Source: Mycoplasmopsis bovis PG45
Lineage (GTDB): Bacteria; Bacillota_I; Bacilli_A; Mycoplasmatales; Metamycoplasmataceae
Reading direction: 5' to 3'
NCBI RefSeq assembly: GCF_000183385.1
Contig: NC_014760.1
Coordinates: 682,001-746,000 of the forward strand
Length of the DNA stretch: 64,000 nt
Shown here: in pieces, positions 43,254-54,659 of the stretch
Layout: each line of letters begins with the position of its first letter
How positions within the stretch are numbered: the stretch's first letter is position 1
Notes under the pieces: generated by a model
Seen by the model: the letters and a program-made list of their open reading frames with translations, nothing else
Database searches by the model: none
What the model was told of the DNA's origin: nothing
Position numbers and translations under genes: made by a program

Positions 43254-43841
43254 TTATATTTCTTCCTTTATTATCTGAGTTACTTTTTTGGCAGCTAACT
43301 CAGCATCATCATTAACAATTTTATGTTTAAATAAATGCTGATCATTAATCTCATCTATTGCTTTTTGCATTCTAATATTTATAGCATCGTTATTCTCAGT
43401 ATTTCTGTTTAAGATTCTGTTTTTAAGTTCCTCAACAGATGGTGGAAGAATAAAAAATGTAATAACTTTATATCTGTCATTAACGTCTTTTTTGCTCAAG
43501 ATTTGTTTTGCACCATTAGTTTCAATTTCTAAAAATGGAACTTTATTTAATTCATGAATTCGATCAATTTCAGCATACAAGGTGCCATAATAGTTTTCGA
43601 AGTGATAACTATATTCTAAGAATGCATTTTCAGCAATTTTGTTTTCAAAATCATTTTTAGTGATAAAGAAATAGTGAATACCATCAATTTCACCAGCTCT
43701 AGGACTTCTTGTTGTGGCAGAACAAGCTAAGTGTAGCCTTAGCTCTTTATCTTCAAATAAATATTTTTCAATTGTTCCTTTTCCAACGCCACTTGGCCCT
43801 GCAAAAATGATGATTGGCTTCTTGTTAGTGCTTTTTATCAT
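43254..43841 (-). CDS. gmk: Guanylate kinase
   Basis: 195 aa, converts GMP to GDP. P-loop FAGPSGVGKGTIEK, GMP-binding ATTRSPRAGEIDGIHYFF and lid region RNTENNDAINIRM match the family. It is the first gene of the gmk-prpC-kinase-rsgA-rpe operon. No in-frame TGA. Confidence 0.96.
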   Translation of the reverse strand: MIKSTNKKPIIIFAGPSGVGKGTIEKYLFEDKELRLHLACSATTRSPRAGEIDGIHYFFITKNDFENKIAENAFLEYSYHFENYYGTLYAEIDRIHELNKVPFLEIETNGAKQILSKKDVNDRYKVITFFILPPSVEELKNRILNRNTENNDAINIRMQKAIDEINDQHLFKHKIVNDDAELAAKKVTQIIKEEI

Positions 43842-44065
43842 AGTTATATTTATTATAATAATTTATTAAAAATATATTAGTTAAAACATAATACATATTT
43901 TTTGCATAGTTTATGTGTTTAAAAATAGTTTTGTTAAACAGTAAATTAAATCAACGAATTGATTAATTTTTACCAAAATATCTGTTTTATAGGCTTTTAA
44001 GTAGTAGTTTGTTACTATTCAAATAATTTTGTGCTTTTCAAACAGATTCTTAAAATACAAATAAA
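43842..44065. other. Intergenic region between gmk and IS1634-type element
   Basis: A/T-rich gap of 224 bases. It must hold the gmk promoter on the minus strand. CTGTTTTATAGGC (43982-43994) resembles half of the hairpin seen in the importer operon. No gene is visible. Confidence 0.35.
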
Positions 44066-45736
44066 TTAAAAAATTCCCAATTTTGGACACTATATAATTT
44101 TAATAATTTACTAAAAAATTCTTATTTTTGTCCATTAAATACATTAAATTATCTAAATAATTAAATTTTCTTAAATTTAGAGCTAAAAAAGCTCTATTTT
44201 TTGTTCAATTTCATTAAAGAAAAGTTTAAAAAATTAAAAATAGGTGGTAAAATAAATATACATGTATAGTGTTTAACACATAAAAAAGGAGATATAAAAA
44301 TGGCCATTCCTAAAGACATATTAAAAATTCCAAGACCATCTAGTACCAGAGTAAAAGCAACCTCAAAAGAAGGTATTTATAATGTTATACAAAGAACATC
44401 AATAAGAAAAAATGAAAAAATTATTCCTGTTGAAAAAGGAGTGATTGGAAAGATTATTAATGGTGTTTTTCAAAGCATAGAAAAGCAAACATATGAAGTA
44501 GATATTAAATCATATGGTTTATTTGCGCTAAATGAAAAATTAAACAATCATATCTTTAGAGAACTTTTAAATTTTTATGATTTTGAAGATGCTAGAAAAT
44601 TATATGTTATAGCCTCTTTAAGAACTATGTTTTCAGATATTAAAAACGAACATTTAAAACATGAGTATGATACAAATTTTATTTCTGAAATATACCCAAA
44701 ATGTGCACTATCACCAAACACTATCTCAAGTTTTTTAGAGAAAATAGGTAAATCTAGTTCGAAGATGGAAGACTTTATGAATAAAAGATTAGAAGAGTTT
44801 TCAAACCACTCAATAGTTATTGATGGTATGTTGAAAAACAATACATCAGAAACTAACATTTTCTCTGAAATGTCTAGAAAGTCTAGAACTAAAGGCGCTC
44901 AAAACTTAAACCTTATTTATGCTTATGATATTAATGCACAAGAACCTGTTGCAAGTTCTGTTTACCCAGGAAATATGCTAGATTACACTGCTTTTAGAGA
45001 CTTTTTAAGAACTTATAAGATTAAAAATGGATTCTTAATTCTTGATAGAGGATTTGATGATAAAGAATGTAAAAACTTAATGAGAGAAAAAAATATTAAA
45101 TATTTAATGCCTATAAAAATAAATCATACTTTTAAAAAATTTAATTTAAAATCTGGATTTAATTTCACTTTTACCTATGATGACGACACGATAAGAGCAA
45201 AGAAAATTATCATCAACAACAAATATTATCTTTGTTATAAATCAACCCTAACTGAAATGGTAGAAAAGAAAAATTTCATAAGTCGTGCACACAAAAAAGG
45301 TGCGTATGATGAAATTAAATTACTAGAAAGAGAAAATCTTTTTGGATTAATAATTTTTGAGTGTAATTATGATTTGGACTTAAAAGATATTTATGTCGCA
45401 TATAAAAAGAGATGAGAAATTGAATTGCTTTTTAAACAGTTTAAAAATGTGCTTGAACAAAACGAAGCAAATGTTCAAGGAAACTATAGATTATTAGCAA
45501 CTGAATTTATTAACTTTTTATCTTCAATTATGCTTTGCAGAATAAAAAACCACCTCTTAAATAGTGGCGTTCTTGACAATAGAACAATTAGTGAAACTTT
45601 TAGATATTTATCGAAAATAATCAAGAAGAGAAAGTCTAGAAAAAGAGAAGAATGAGATGATGTTGAAACATTAAAATATATTAAAGAATTGAAGTCTATT
45701 TTAAAAATATAGTGTCCAAAATTGGGAATTTTTTAA
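44066..45736 (+). mobile_element. IS1634-type insertion sequence with 30-bp inverted repeats
   Basis: Left end 44066-44095 and right end 45707-45736 are perfect 30-bp inverted repeats with core CCCAATTTTGGACACTATA. The outer TTAAAAAATT is itself near-palindromic and may belong partly to target site. One transposase gene fills the element, and its TAG stop lies inside the right repeat. It separates gmk (-) from secG (+). Confidence 0.88.
44300..45712 (+). CDS. IS1634-type transposase
   Basis: 470 aa. VIDGMLKNN (first Asp), LILDRGFDDKECK (second Asp) and YKKRWEIELLFKQFK (Y-2-R-3-E-6-K with catalytic Glu) are intact. ATG 44300 is preceded by AAAGGAGATATAAA. TGA codons at 45413 and 45653 are Trp. 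The stop overlaps the right inverted repeat. The C-terminal EFINFLSS matches EFINYLSL of the transposase at 35306, so they are distant relatives. Confidence 0.92.
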
Positions 45737-45858
45737 TAAATAATTAAAAAGTATAAAGTAAATCAATAAAAATGTACCTATATACTTGCTTAAATAGGCA
45801 TAAAAAATACAAAGTATTATATAATATAAAATAATTTATTAACCAGGAGAATAAGAAA

Positions 45859-46101
45859 ATGGATGTTAGAGCAATTTTGTCAATTATCTTAGTGATTATT
45901 TCAGCTGGTATTTTAGTAATTTCAATGCTTATGTCACCAGATTCTAATGGTTTTTCTGGTGCTTTAGTTGGCTCAGGCGACTTAGAATTATTTAAAACTT
46001 CAAAAGAGAGAGGATTCAAGAAAGTTCTCAAATGATCGATGGTTTTCTTAGGGCTTATCCTCTTAATACTTTCGATTGTTTGTTGAGCTTTAGCTAAATA
46101 A
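45859..46101 (+). CDS. secG: Preprotein translocase subunit SecG
   Basis: 80 aa with two membrane helices (ILSIILVIISAGILVISML and VFLGLILLILSIVCWALA) around the loop GALVGSGDLELF, as in SecG. It is easily missed because of two TGA Trp codons. The start follows CCAGGAGAATAAGAAA. It lies two bases before rnr, the usual secG-rnr pairing. SecG aids SecYE. Confidence 0.92.
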
Positions 46102-46103
46102 AT

Positions 46104-48293
46104 ATGATTAATGAAAAAATAATAATTAACACCATAAAAGAAAATCCACATATATCAACAAATGCATTATTAAGAAAGCTAAACATTAGCCCTAGACATA
46201 ATAAGGTTTTGACCAATATGCTTATAAATCTGTCGTCTAGGGATTTGATTGCATATGACAAGAGAGATTCAACATATGTGGCATTAAAAAAACTAAATAC
46301 AATTCAAGGCCCGATACACTTTGCTTCTGAAGGAAAGTGTGCTTTTATTGATGTTGAAGAGTTAAGTAAAACTGAAGCTAAGGTTTCTTATTTTGTTTCT
46401 AGCAACAACTTTAATACAGCATTAAATAATGATATTGTCGAAGCTGAAGTTTTTGAACCAATTAGTCCAAATAATAATAGAACCTTTGCAAAGGTTAAGA
46501 AAATAATTGAAAGAAAATGCAAAACCTTAATTGGCGTTTTAGATAATGTTAATGGTTTTGTTACTTTCAAACCTATTGAGCCAATTTACAAAAATACTAG
46601 TTTTAGAATCAAAAATATTGCTAATGAAGCAAGAATTTTAGATGTTGTTGTTGCCGAAATAATTAACTATGAAAATAGAAACAAAGAAATAAATATAGTT
46701 AAAAGAATAACTGATGTTAATGATCCAATGGCTTATGTTAAGTCATTGGAAGAAGCTAGAAATGTACCAAAAGATTTCCCGGCTGAAGTTAATAAATACA
46801 TTGATGAGTTTATTCCTAACAATATAAAAAATGAAGATCTAAGCACACGTATGGACTTAAGAAATGAATTAGTTGTTACAATTGACGGCTCTAGTACTAA
46901 AGACTTTGATGATGCTATTAGCGTTGTCAAAATTGACGATAATACCTATGAATTAGGCGTGCACATTGCTGATGTAGCATATTATGTAAAGGAAAATACA
47001 CCTTTAGATGATGAAGCTTTAAAAAGAGGAACTAGTATTTATCTTCTAAATGAGGTAGTGCCAATGTTACCTTTTAAATTATCAAATGGCATCTGCTCAC
47101 TTAATCCAAATGAAGAAAGATTGACTATAAGTTGCATTACCAAAATAAACAAAGAAGGTAAAAGCATTAGTACCAAAATTGTTCCATCAGTAATTAAGTC
47201 AAAATATAGGCTTACATATGAAAGAGTTAATGAATTTATTAATGATTCAAAGGTTTTTGATGATGATAAGCTTAATGAAATGCTGAAAAATGCATATGAA
47301 TTGTCCAAAATTGTTAGAGAATTTAAAAACAAACAAGGATATATTGACTTCGAAATTCAAGAACCTTACATTGAATTAGATGCTGATGGACGTGTTATTG
47401 ACATTAGCGTAGAACAAACAGGCGAATCTGAAAAAATGATTGAAGACTTTATGGTGCGAGCAAATGAAGAAGTTGCTAAATTTATTACAGATTTAAAACT
47501 GCCAATGATGTATAGAATACACGAAGTTCCTAGTGAAGAGAAAATAGAATACTTTACTGATGTATTGAAATCGTTAAAAATAAATGTTTCATTAAACAGA
47601 AAACATATAACTCCACTATCATTTCAAAAGGTAATTAATCAAATAAATAGTCAAAGAAATGATGAGTTCTTAAAAATGCTTTTTTTAAGAACGATGCAGA
47701 AAGCAGTCTATTCACCTGAAAATATAGGTCACTTTGGACTAGCTAGTGATTGCTATTGCCATTTTACTAGCCCTATTAGAAGATATCCTGATGTAATTGT
47801 TCATAGAATTTTATGAGAGTTTGTTTTTAAAAAACAATTAAATAAAGTAGAAGATTTTGCTGCTAACTTGCAAAAAATAGCAGCCATGAACTCAGCTAGT
47901 GAAGAAAATGCAGTGCAACTAGAGCGGGATGTAAACGATCTTAAGTTTGCCGAATATTTCAAAAGCAAAATTAATAGTGAGTTTGAGGGCCAAGTTTTTG
48001 GCATTACTAAGTTTGGTATGTTTATCCAGTTTGCAAACAAAACAGATGCAATGGTTCATATAAGTAATATTGGTGATGGGGACTATGAAGTTAATGAACA
48101 AATGACCAAGTTATATAGTCGTAATGATCCCAAAAAGGCCTATAAATTAGGTCAAACAGTCAGAGTCGTAATCACCAATGCTGATGAAACTACAGGCAAA
48201 ATAGACTGTGTTTTAACTCAGGACTATCAAACATACTTAAAAAACAAAATATCTAAGAACTTCAATCAATCTAAAGGCTTTAATAAACGTTAA
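46104..48293 (+). CDS. rnr: Ribonuclease R
   Basis: 729 aa 3'-5' exonuclease of the RNB family. Cold-shock domains precede the catalytic region TIDGSSTKDFDDAISV (Asp cluster), then GVHIADVAYYV and, near the end, YCHFTSPIRRYPDVIVHRIL. The C-terminal S1 domain reads FEGQVFGITKFGMFIQF. TGA at 47814 is Trp. The stop overlaps the next ATG (TAATG). Confidence 0.96.
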
Positions 48294-49099
48294 TGTCTAT
48301 AAAACAGGATTATATGAAAAAAAATCAAGCAAAATTAGTTAAAAACTCACTTGGATTTGACAGTAACTTATATGTTTTCCAAGATAAAGAAATGTTTAAC
48401 TATTCAGTGGATACAATAATGCTTGGAAATTTTGTCTTTTTAAACCATAAAATCAAGAGAATGCTAGAAATAGGAACTAATAATGGTGCATTAAGCATTT
48501 TTATTTCCGAGAGAAATAAAAACTTAAAAATAGATGCTATTGAAATTCAAGAAAAAGCCGCACAATTAGCATCAAGCAACGTTATATTAAACAATAAGCA
48601 AGATCAAATAACTGTTATTACTGCTGATTTTAATGACTTTTACAAGGAACATACAAAATTAGTTAAACCTAAGTATGAAGCAATTGTATGCAATCCGCCT
48701 TTTTATGTTTATGACAAAAGCAAAATATCTAAATCAATAAGCGAAGAATTACTAATTGCCACTCATGAAGTTAAGTTAAATTTGGAACAAATAATTTCCG
48801 GAAGTGCCAAGATTATAGAACAAAAAGGATATTTAACCCTGGTTATACCTGCAGAAAGATTAGTCGATTGCTTTTGTTTAATGCGCCAGTATAAATTCGA
48901 ACCTAAAAGAGTACAATTTATGATACCAAGAGTGTATGATAAGCCAAAATTAGTGCTAGTTGAAGCAAAATATCAAGCTGGCTGAGGTACTCATTTCTTA
49001 CCTAATTTGTATTTACATGATCCAAATGACTCTCTAAATCATGACTATTTACCTGAAATAAAAAAACTTTATAAGCCAATAAAAGTTAATATGGAGTAA
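48293..49099 (+). CDS. TrmN6-like tRNA1(Val) adenine methyltransferase
   Basis: 268 aa class I methyltransferase. AdoMet motif [16 protein letters not shown] and catalytic [12 protein letters not shown] (NPPF for amino groups) are clear. It resembles YabB/TrmN6, which modifies A37 of tRNA1(Val). It is translationally coupled to rnr and ends two bases before metG. One TGA (48983) is Trp. Confidence 0.86.
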
Positions 49100-49101
49100 C
49101 T

Positions 49102-50652
49102 ATGAAAAATAAAACATTTTATATAACTACACCTATTTATTACACATCAGGTCCTTTACATATTGGCCATCTTTATTGCACTACTGTTGCATGAATAATT
49201 GCGAATTATAAAAGAGTCTTAGGATATGACGTTAAATTCTTAACTGGAAGTGACGAACACGGCCAAAAAATAGAGCAAAAAGCTGCTTTAGCAGGTAAGG
49301 AACCACAAGTTTATGTAAATGAATTGGTTGATTCATATAAAAAAATGTGGCAACAATACAACATAAATTATGATTACTTTAGTCGGACAACTGATCCTAA
49401 GCATATGAAAATGGTTCAGACAATTTTTACTAAGTTTTTACAATTAGGCCTTATTTATAAGGGCAAATATGATGGCTTATATTCAGTTAATGATGAAGAG
49501 TTTTTAACTAAAAACCAAGCAGTATTTAAAAATGGTGAATACTATCATCCAACTAGTGGGCATAAATTAGTTTTAATGAGTGAGGAAAGTTACTTCTTTA
49601 AAATGAAAGAGTTTCAGAACTGATGATTAAATGAGGTTAACAATAATCCTGAATGACTTTTGCCATCTAAAATGACTAACGAAATGATTTCTAATTTTGT
49701 TTCTGAAGGCTTAGAGGATCTTTCTGTTACTAGAGTCAATATTAATTGAGGTATAAAAACAAACGAAGACCCAAAACACACGCTTTATGTGTGACTAGAT
49801 GCATTATTTAATTATGTTAGTGCTTTGGGCTTTGATTTAGATAACCCTGGTGATGATTATTTAAAATACTGAGAAAATGGCGATGAAATTGTGCATATTA
49901 TTGGCAAAGAAATTTCTCGTTTTCATTTTATTTACTGAACAATTTTTACAAAAGCTTTAGGAATAAAAGTACCTAACAAAATTTACGCTCATGGCTTACT
50001 AAGAGACAAAGACGGTAGAAAAATGTCTAAATCATTAAATAATGTAATTGAGCCTGAATATCTTTTTAGTAAGTATCATGATGAAATGATTAAATACTAT
50101 TTTGCTTCTGCGATTACATTTGGTGAAGACGGTAATTTCAGTGAAGAAAAGCTTATTGACATAGTTAATGCAGATTTAGTAAATAATTATGGAAATTTGG
50201 TATCTAGAACATTAAAAATGATTAGTAATTCTTTCCCAGAAGGCCTATTTTACAGGCAAAGTAGTCAAAGTGAGCATCTAGAAATTGAAGGCAAAATTAA
50301 TTCTTTTGTGCCTAAATTCATTGAGCTAATGGATAATTTCAAATTAGACAAGGCCTTAGAGCATACGATGAATCTTTCTGATTCGTTAAATAAGTATATT
50401 GATACACTTAGACCTTGGACATTAACCAGCGAAGAAAATAAAGCAGAATTAGAAAATATTTTAATTAGGCTTCTAAATGGTATTTATGCAGTTTCATGAA
50501 GCTTGCAAATTGTTATGCCGAATAAAATAACTGAAGTAGCAAAAGCTTTAAATATTGAAAGTTTTAAATTAGAAAACATCAGTAACTTTTCAAAATTTGA
50601 TGGAGTTAAAACTGCTGATAAATTTATTTTATATAATAGAATTAAAAAATAA
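49102..50652 (+). CDS. metG: Methionyl-tRNA synthetase
   Basis: 516 aa class I synthetase. [16 protein letters not shown] holds [20 protein letters not shown] the methionine pocket, and [13 protein letters not shown] the KMSKS loop. The four-cysteine zinc knuckle is absent, as in the short form. Many TGA Trp codons divide the frame under the standard code. It also serves the two CAU tRNAs listed above (fMet and Met). Confidence 0.96.
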
Positions 50653-50673
50653 ACTGTCATCCCGAAAGGAAAA

Positions 50674-50958
50674 ATGATTCACATAATTTATAGAGAAATG
50701 GTCATCAGACAAGAGTCAAAAGAAAGACTTGCATATTTAATTAGAAACTGAAATGATTTTGTTAAAAAGCAAGAATTAAATCTTTCATTTGACTTATGCT
50801 GAAAAAATGAAAATACTTTAGTTGTTATAGAAAGATGAAGTACAGCAGTAGCTTATAATAATTTTTTAAAATTGGAAGAAACTAAATCAATTAACAAAGA
50901 GTTAGAAAAATTCATAGACTATAATGCAAAAGTTGAAAGACTTAATGTAAATGTTTAA
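50674..50958 (+). CDS. Small conserved-looking protein, monooxygenase-like fold possible
   Basis: 94 aa, starting MIHIIYREMVIRQESK and rich in charged residues, with three TGA Trp codons. The pattern of a short strand, a helix with LIRNWNDFVKK, and VIERWSTAVAYNNFLK recalls dimeric antibiotic-biosynthesis monooxygenase-type proteins, where W and N/H in that place bind substrate. This is a weak match. CCGAAAGGAAAA precedes the ATG. It follows metG in the operon and ends before a terminator. Confidence 0.75.
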
Positions 50959-50992
50959 TGCTATAAACTTTGTTTATAGTTTTTTTATTTCT
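50958..50992 (+). terminator. Terminator after the metG operon
   Basis: GCTATAAAC and GTTTATAGT form the stem around TTT, and TTTTTTATTTC follows. Confidence 0.85.
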
Positions 50993-51026
50993 TAGTTTGT
51001 AGGATATTTTTATATAAAATTGAGTT

Positions 51027-52085
51027 ATGGGATTTTTTAGTTATTTAAAAGACAAATTATTTGGTTGAAAAAAGAAGTCTAAAGAAGAAAAATTAGCGCA
51101 AAAACAAGCAGAATTAGAAAAAAAAGATGAACTCTTAAGGTCGCAAAGATTAGAAAAATATCAAGCTGGCTTGAGTAAATCTAGTTCACTTGGTTCAAAA
51201 TTATTAGATCTTTCAAACAAATACAAAAAAATAGATGAAGAATATTTCGATGAATTAGAAGAAATATTAATAATGAGTGACATAAGCGCCAAATTGGTTT
51301 ATGCAATTATTACTCACATTAAGAATGAAGTCAAAATAAGAGAATTAACAAACACCAAAGATATTGGCGAGCTAATAGCTGACCAAATGTTTGTTGTTTA
51401 TACAAACAAAAGTGTTGTTGATACTACACTTAATGTTGAGGATGACAGACTAAACATTTTGATTTTTATTGGTGTTAATGGCTGTGGAAAAACAACTAGC
51501 ATAGCTAAGGTTGCACACAAATATATTAAAGAAGGTAAAAAAGTTTTAATTGCAGCTGCTGATACATTTAGAGCAGGTGCAGTTGACCAAATAGCTATCT
51601 GATCTGAACGTGTTGGTGCCGATATTGTCAAACCAGTTAAAGAAGGGGCTGACCCAGCAAGCGTTGTTTATAGTGCTTTAGAGAAAGCTAAGGCTGAAAA
51701 TTATGACTTATTATTAATTGATACTGCCGGCAGATTACAAAATAAGATCAACTTAATGAATGAACTTAAAAAAATGTATTCAATTATCAATAAGTTCCAA
51801 GAAGGCGCCCCACATGAGTGCTTACTAGTTCTTGACGCAACAACAGGTCAAAATGGAGTAAGTCAGGCCAAAGCCTTTAGTGAAGTTGCTAATCCAACAG
51901 GAATAATACTTACCAAAATGGATGGAACTTCTAAGGGTGGAATTGTTTTATCGATTAAGGATGAATTTAACATAAATGTTAAATATCTAGGTCTAGGTGA
52001 AGGCTTAGATGATCTTCAGGAGTTTGATTTAGATAACTTTATATATGAAATGACTAAGGATCTAATTGACAAAAATGAAGAGTAA
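51027..52085 (+). CDS. ftsY: Signal recognition particle receptor FtsY
   Basis: 352 aa SRP GTPase that docks ribosome-SRP complexes at the membrane. A charged, coiled N-terminus ([18 protein letters not shown]) precedes the N domain and then [16 protein letters not shown] (G1), [12 protein letters not shown] (G2), [11 protein letters not shown] (G3) and [12 protein letters not shown] (G4). ATG 51027 is chosen over the internal TTG (51171). Two TGA codons are Trp. It overlaps ylxM. Confidence 0.95.
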
Positions 52086-52311
52086 TTTGATAAATGACAT
52101 CAAAAACATTGAATATTTATGCTCTCTTTTTGAAAAATATGAAGGCTTGTTAACTCAAACTCAAAAACAAGCTTTTAGACTTTATTTCTACGAAAATCTT
52201 TCTTATGCAGAAATAGCTAAAATCACAGCAACAACTAGGACAGCTGCCTATGACAGTGTGCATAAAGCTATAAATAATCTAAAGAAAATTGAAGCAAAAA
52301 CGCAAGAGTAA
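52075..52311 (+). CDS. ylxM: YlxM/p13-family putative DNA-binding protein
   Basis: 78 aa helix-turn-helix protein of the UPF0122 family. The HTH is YFYENLSYAEIAKITATTRTAAYDSVHKAI. The family accompanies SRP genes (ffh or ftsY) and is thought to regulate SRP function. ATG 52075 overlaps the last 11 bases of ftsY. Shorter than the Bacillus protein (about 110 aa). Confidence 0.88.
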   Translation: MKSNLINDIKNIEYLCSLFEKYEGLLTQTQKQAFRLYFYENLSYAEIAKITATTRTAAYDSVHKAINNLKKIEAKTQE

Positions 52312-52339
52312 AAAATGAACCCGGGGTTCATTTTTTAAC
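52308..52339. terminator. Bidirectional terminator between ylxM and tpx
   Basis: AAAAAATGAACCC/GGGTTCATTTTTT is a perfect palindrome. It ends in T on either strand and lies between convergent genes. Confidence 0.88.
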
Positions 52340-52348
52340 TTATTTACC

Positions 52349-52834
52349 TTATTTAAAGAACTTTAGGGCTTCTTCATATTTAGGTTCATCAGAAACAACA
52401 GGTACATATTCAGCATATTCAACTTTATGATTTTCATCAACAACGAAAACAGCTCTAGTTAATAGTCCGATGCCTTCTAGTAATGTTTGAGTTTTTCTAC
52501 CAAAATCATTGTGTCTGAATTCACTTACTAATTTAACTTTTTTATTGTCTTTTGCAACGCATCAACGGTTTTGAGCAAAAGGTGTATCGTATGATACAAC
52601 AACCACATCGTATTCTTTGTCTTTGAAGTGATTCATAAACTTAGTTGTTTCAATGTCACAAGTTCCAGTGTCAATTGAAGGAACAGATAAAACTAGTTTT
52701 TTGCCTTTTGGCAATGAGTAAAATTCAAAATCTCCTAGTTCAGAATCAACAGCTTTAAAGTTTGGAAATACGTCTCCAACTTTAACTTCTGTTCCTAAAA
52801 GATTTACATCCATGTTTGCAAGTGATACTTTCAT
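52349..52834 (-). CDS. tpx: Thiol peroxidase
   Basis: 161 aa peroxiredoxin of the Tpx class, reducing hydroperoxides with thioredoxin. The peroxidatic Cys is in VPSIDTGTCDIETTKF; the likely resolving Cys is in NRWCVAKD, directly after the TGA Trp at 52562. The C-terminus reads VEYAEYVPVVSDEPKYEEAL. Length and motifs are typical. Converges on ylxM. Confidence 0.93.
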
Positions 52835-52849
52835 AATACTCCAATCATA

Positions 52850-53299
52850 ACTAAGAAATATAATAATTATATATTATGATTTATGAGCATTCATTCAATT
52901 ATTTATTCTGGGATTTTATTTTCATAAGCTTAAGCATTTAAATTTGGTTATTAAGTATATCTGAATCATAATTAGACTTTTCGAATGATAATTATTAAAG
53001 ATGAATACTAAAATTCAAAACCGTTGTATTTGCTAAATACTAACTTATATAGTGATGTGACAAAATCGTTGTCAATTGCACTCAATTCATCAATTTCAGT
53101 ATCACTTTGTACTTGAAAATCAAGATTGTTCTTAACAGTTTTTTTAATAGTTATAGGTAACTGCATGCATAGCTTTTTAAATGCATCTTTTTCGTTAGCG
53201 AATAAGACAAAATATATGCATTTTTTGCTTTTTTTACTATAATATGTAAATATTAGTTAGGCAATACACAAAAATAAGTTAAATAAATGGAGATTTATA
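52850..53299. promoter_or_regulatory. Intergenic region with rpmG promoter
   Basis: TATAAT at 53239-53244 is a plausible -10 for rpmG on the plus strand, about 56 bases before its ATG. GGAGATTTATA is the ribosome site. The rest is A/T-rich and also holds the doubtful frame at 53008-53230. Confidence 0.4.
53008..53250 (-). pseudogene. Unrecognised open frame without a normal start
   Basis: Minus-strand frame of about 75 codons ending YKLVFSKYNGFEF at a TAG. It reads like protein (IYFVLFANEKDAFKKL, LPITIKKTVKNN) but has no ATG, GTG or TTG in a useful place. Either a decayed gene, one with a frameshifted start, or chance. It would be divergent from rpmG. Confidence 0.35.
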
Positions 53300-53452
53300 A
53301 TGCCAAGAGACGGATTCACATTATTTTGTACTGATTGCAAAATGGAAAACTACATTAGCAAAAAGAACAAAAAAAATACACCTGAAAAAGTAGAACTAAA
53401 GAAATTCTGTGCAAGATGCAATGCTAGCACTCTTCACAAAGAAAAGAAATAA
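53300..53452 (+). CDS. rpmG: 50S ribosomal protein L33
   Basis: 50 aa. Two CxxC pairs ([11 protein letters not shown] and [10 protein letters not shown]) show the zinc-binding form. The length and the C-terminal STLHKEKK are typical. GGAGATTTATA precedes the ATG. The gene is monocistronic. Confidence 0.95.
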   Translation: MPRDGFTLFCTDCKMENYISKKNKKNTPEKVELKKFCARCNASTLHKEKK

Positions 53453-53485
53453 TCTTTTTATTTAACTCTACATTTTCATATAAAT

Positions 53486-53511
53486 AAAATGCCAAGTGGC
53501 ATTTTTTTATT
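53486..53511. terminator. Bidirectional terminator rpmG / lipoprotein
   Basis: AAATGCC/GGCATTT stem with loop AAGT, then TTTTTATTTT. On the minus strand it overlaps the stop codon of the lipoprotein gene (53507-53509). Confidence 0.8.
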
Positions 53512-54205
53512 TTCTTTGGGTGGTTTCGTTAGCTTTTAATAAAACAGCTAAATTGTCCTTATTATTTTCTATTATTTCTTTTGTAAGATGATAGTGATTT
53601 GGAGAAATGGTTTTTAGCTTGCCATTAAATTGAATTATGTATCCATTTGAATCACCAACAACTTCATAAATTCTTTGATCATCACTATGTTCAATTCTAA
53701 AGTGTGCTGTTGTTGATCCATTAGCATTATCAATAAATTGATTGATAATTAGCTTTAACTTATTTTTATTTTTTACGCTGCCATTATCAACAATTTTAAC
53801 TAAATCACGAGATCATAAATATTCATTTGTAAAGTCACTAAGCGTTACAGGCCTTTTGCCCAAAACAATAGTTTCATAGGTTTCTTTGTAAATTGTTTGA
53901 TAACTAGGAATTTTTTTAGTTTCTTCTTTTTCAAAGAAATCTCTTATGATTTTAGCTTCTTTTTCCAATTCTTCCTGGCTAGGATAAACAACTGTAAATT
54001 CCCCGTCTTTTAGTGGCTTTTTCTTAAGCATTTCGTACAATTCTTTGCTATTAAATGCGCCATAATTAGCAAATCTTAAATTTAGATCTTTAATACCTAA
54101 TCTAAATTCAACAATATTGTCACTATCAGGATTACACTTAGCTGCAACCATAATAGGAGCAACTGACATTAATGAAGATATTATTCATAGTTTTCTTTTA
54201 TTCAT
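53507..54205 (-). CDS. Lipoprotein of unknown function
   Basis: 232 aa. The signal MNKRKLWIISSLMSVAPIM ends in VAAKC, the same unusual Lys before Cys seen at 12961-14820. The mature part is hydrophilic and mostly helical with a basic C-terminus. No domain is recognised. ATG 54205 is chosen; an in-frame ATG three codons earlier (54214) is equally possible. Two TGA Trp codons (one at 53813). Converges on rpmG. Confidence 0.85.
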
Positions 54206-54282
54206 ATTTCTCATTTCTACATTATGAATAAATATACCAAAAATAAGCGAAGAATTATAAAGAAAACAATAGTTGTTATGAA

Positions 54283-54316
54283 TAAAAAAATAATTCTTCA
54301 CTCGAAGAATTATCCA
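54283..54316 (-). terminator. Terminator of the HIT operon
   Basis: ATAATTCTTC/GAAGAATTAT with a four-base loop. On the minus strand TTTTTTTATTC follows, just past the HIT stop codon. Confidence 0.85.
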
Positions 54317-54323
54317 TATTGCA

Positions 54324-54659
54324 TTAGTTATCTTTACTTTTTTCTTTATAAGGAATTACATGTACATGTGTGTGGAAAATGCTTTGATCAGCGCTTCTAC
54401 CTGTGTTGATTAAAATTTTAAAACCCGCTATTCCTTTGTCTAAAACTTCTTGTTTTCCCAATTTTCTAGCTGTGTTAATTAAGTGACCTGCTGTAAAATC
54501 GTCAGCTTCAGTAATGTTTTTACTTTTAACTCTTGGCACAACTAGGAAATGTCCTGGTTGAATAGGAAACTTGTCGTAGAAAGCAACACAGTATTCATCT
54601 TCATAGAAGATTTTTCCTTCTTCTTCACCGCTAATTATTTTTAAAAATAAATCATCCAT
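54324..54659 (-). CDS. HIT-family (HinT-like) nucleotide hydrolase
   Basis: 111 aa. The histidine triad is HTHVHVIP. FYDKFPIQPGHFLVVPR and ILINTGRSADQSIFHTH match HinT proteins, which cleave phosphoramidates such as AMP-lysine. The ATG overlaps the last base of the lipoprotein stop (TAATG), so they are cotranscribed. In M. hominis HinT interacts with P60/P80, coded upstream in the same operon; the same layout is seen here. Confidence 0.93.
   Translation of the reverse strand: MDDLFLKIISGEEEGKIFYEDEYCVAFYDKFPIQPGHFLVVPRVKSKNITEADDFTAGHLINTARKLGKQEVLDKGIAGFKILINTGRSADQSIFHTHVHVIPYKEKSKDN

Noticed and set aside
46388-47332. Minus-strand frames in rnr
   Set aside because: Shadows of a strongly conserved gene.
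49102-50652. Several short genes instead of metG
   Set aside because: The breaks are all TGA; read as Trp they give one complete synthetase.
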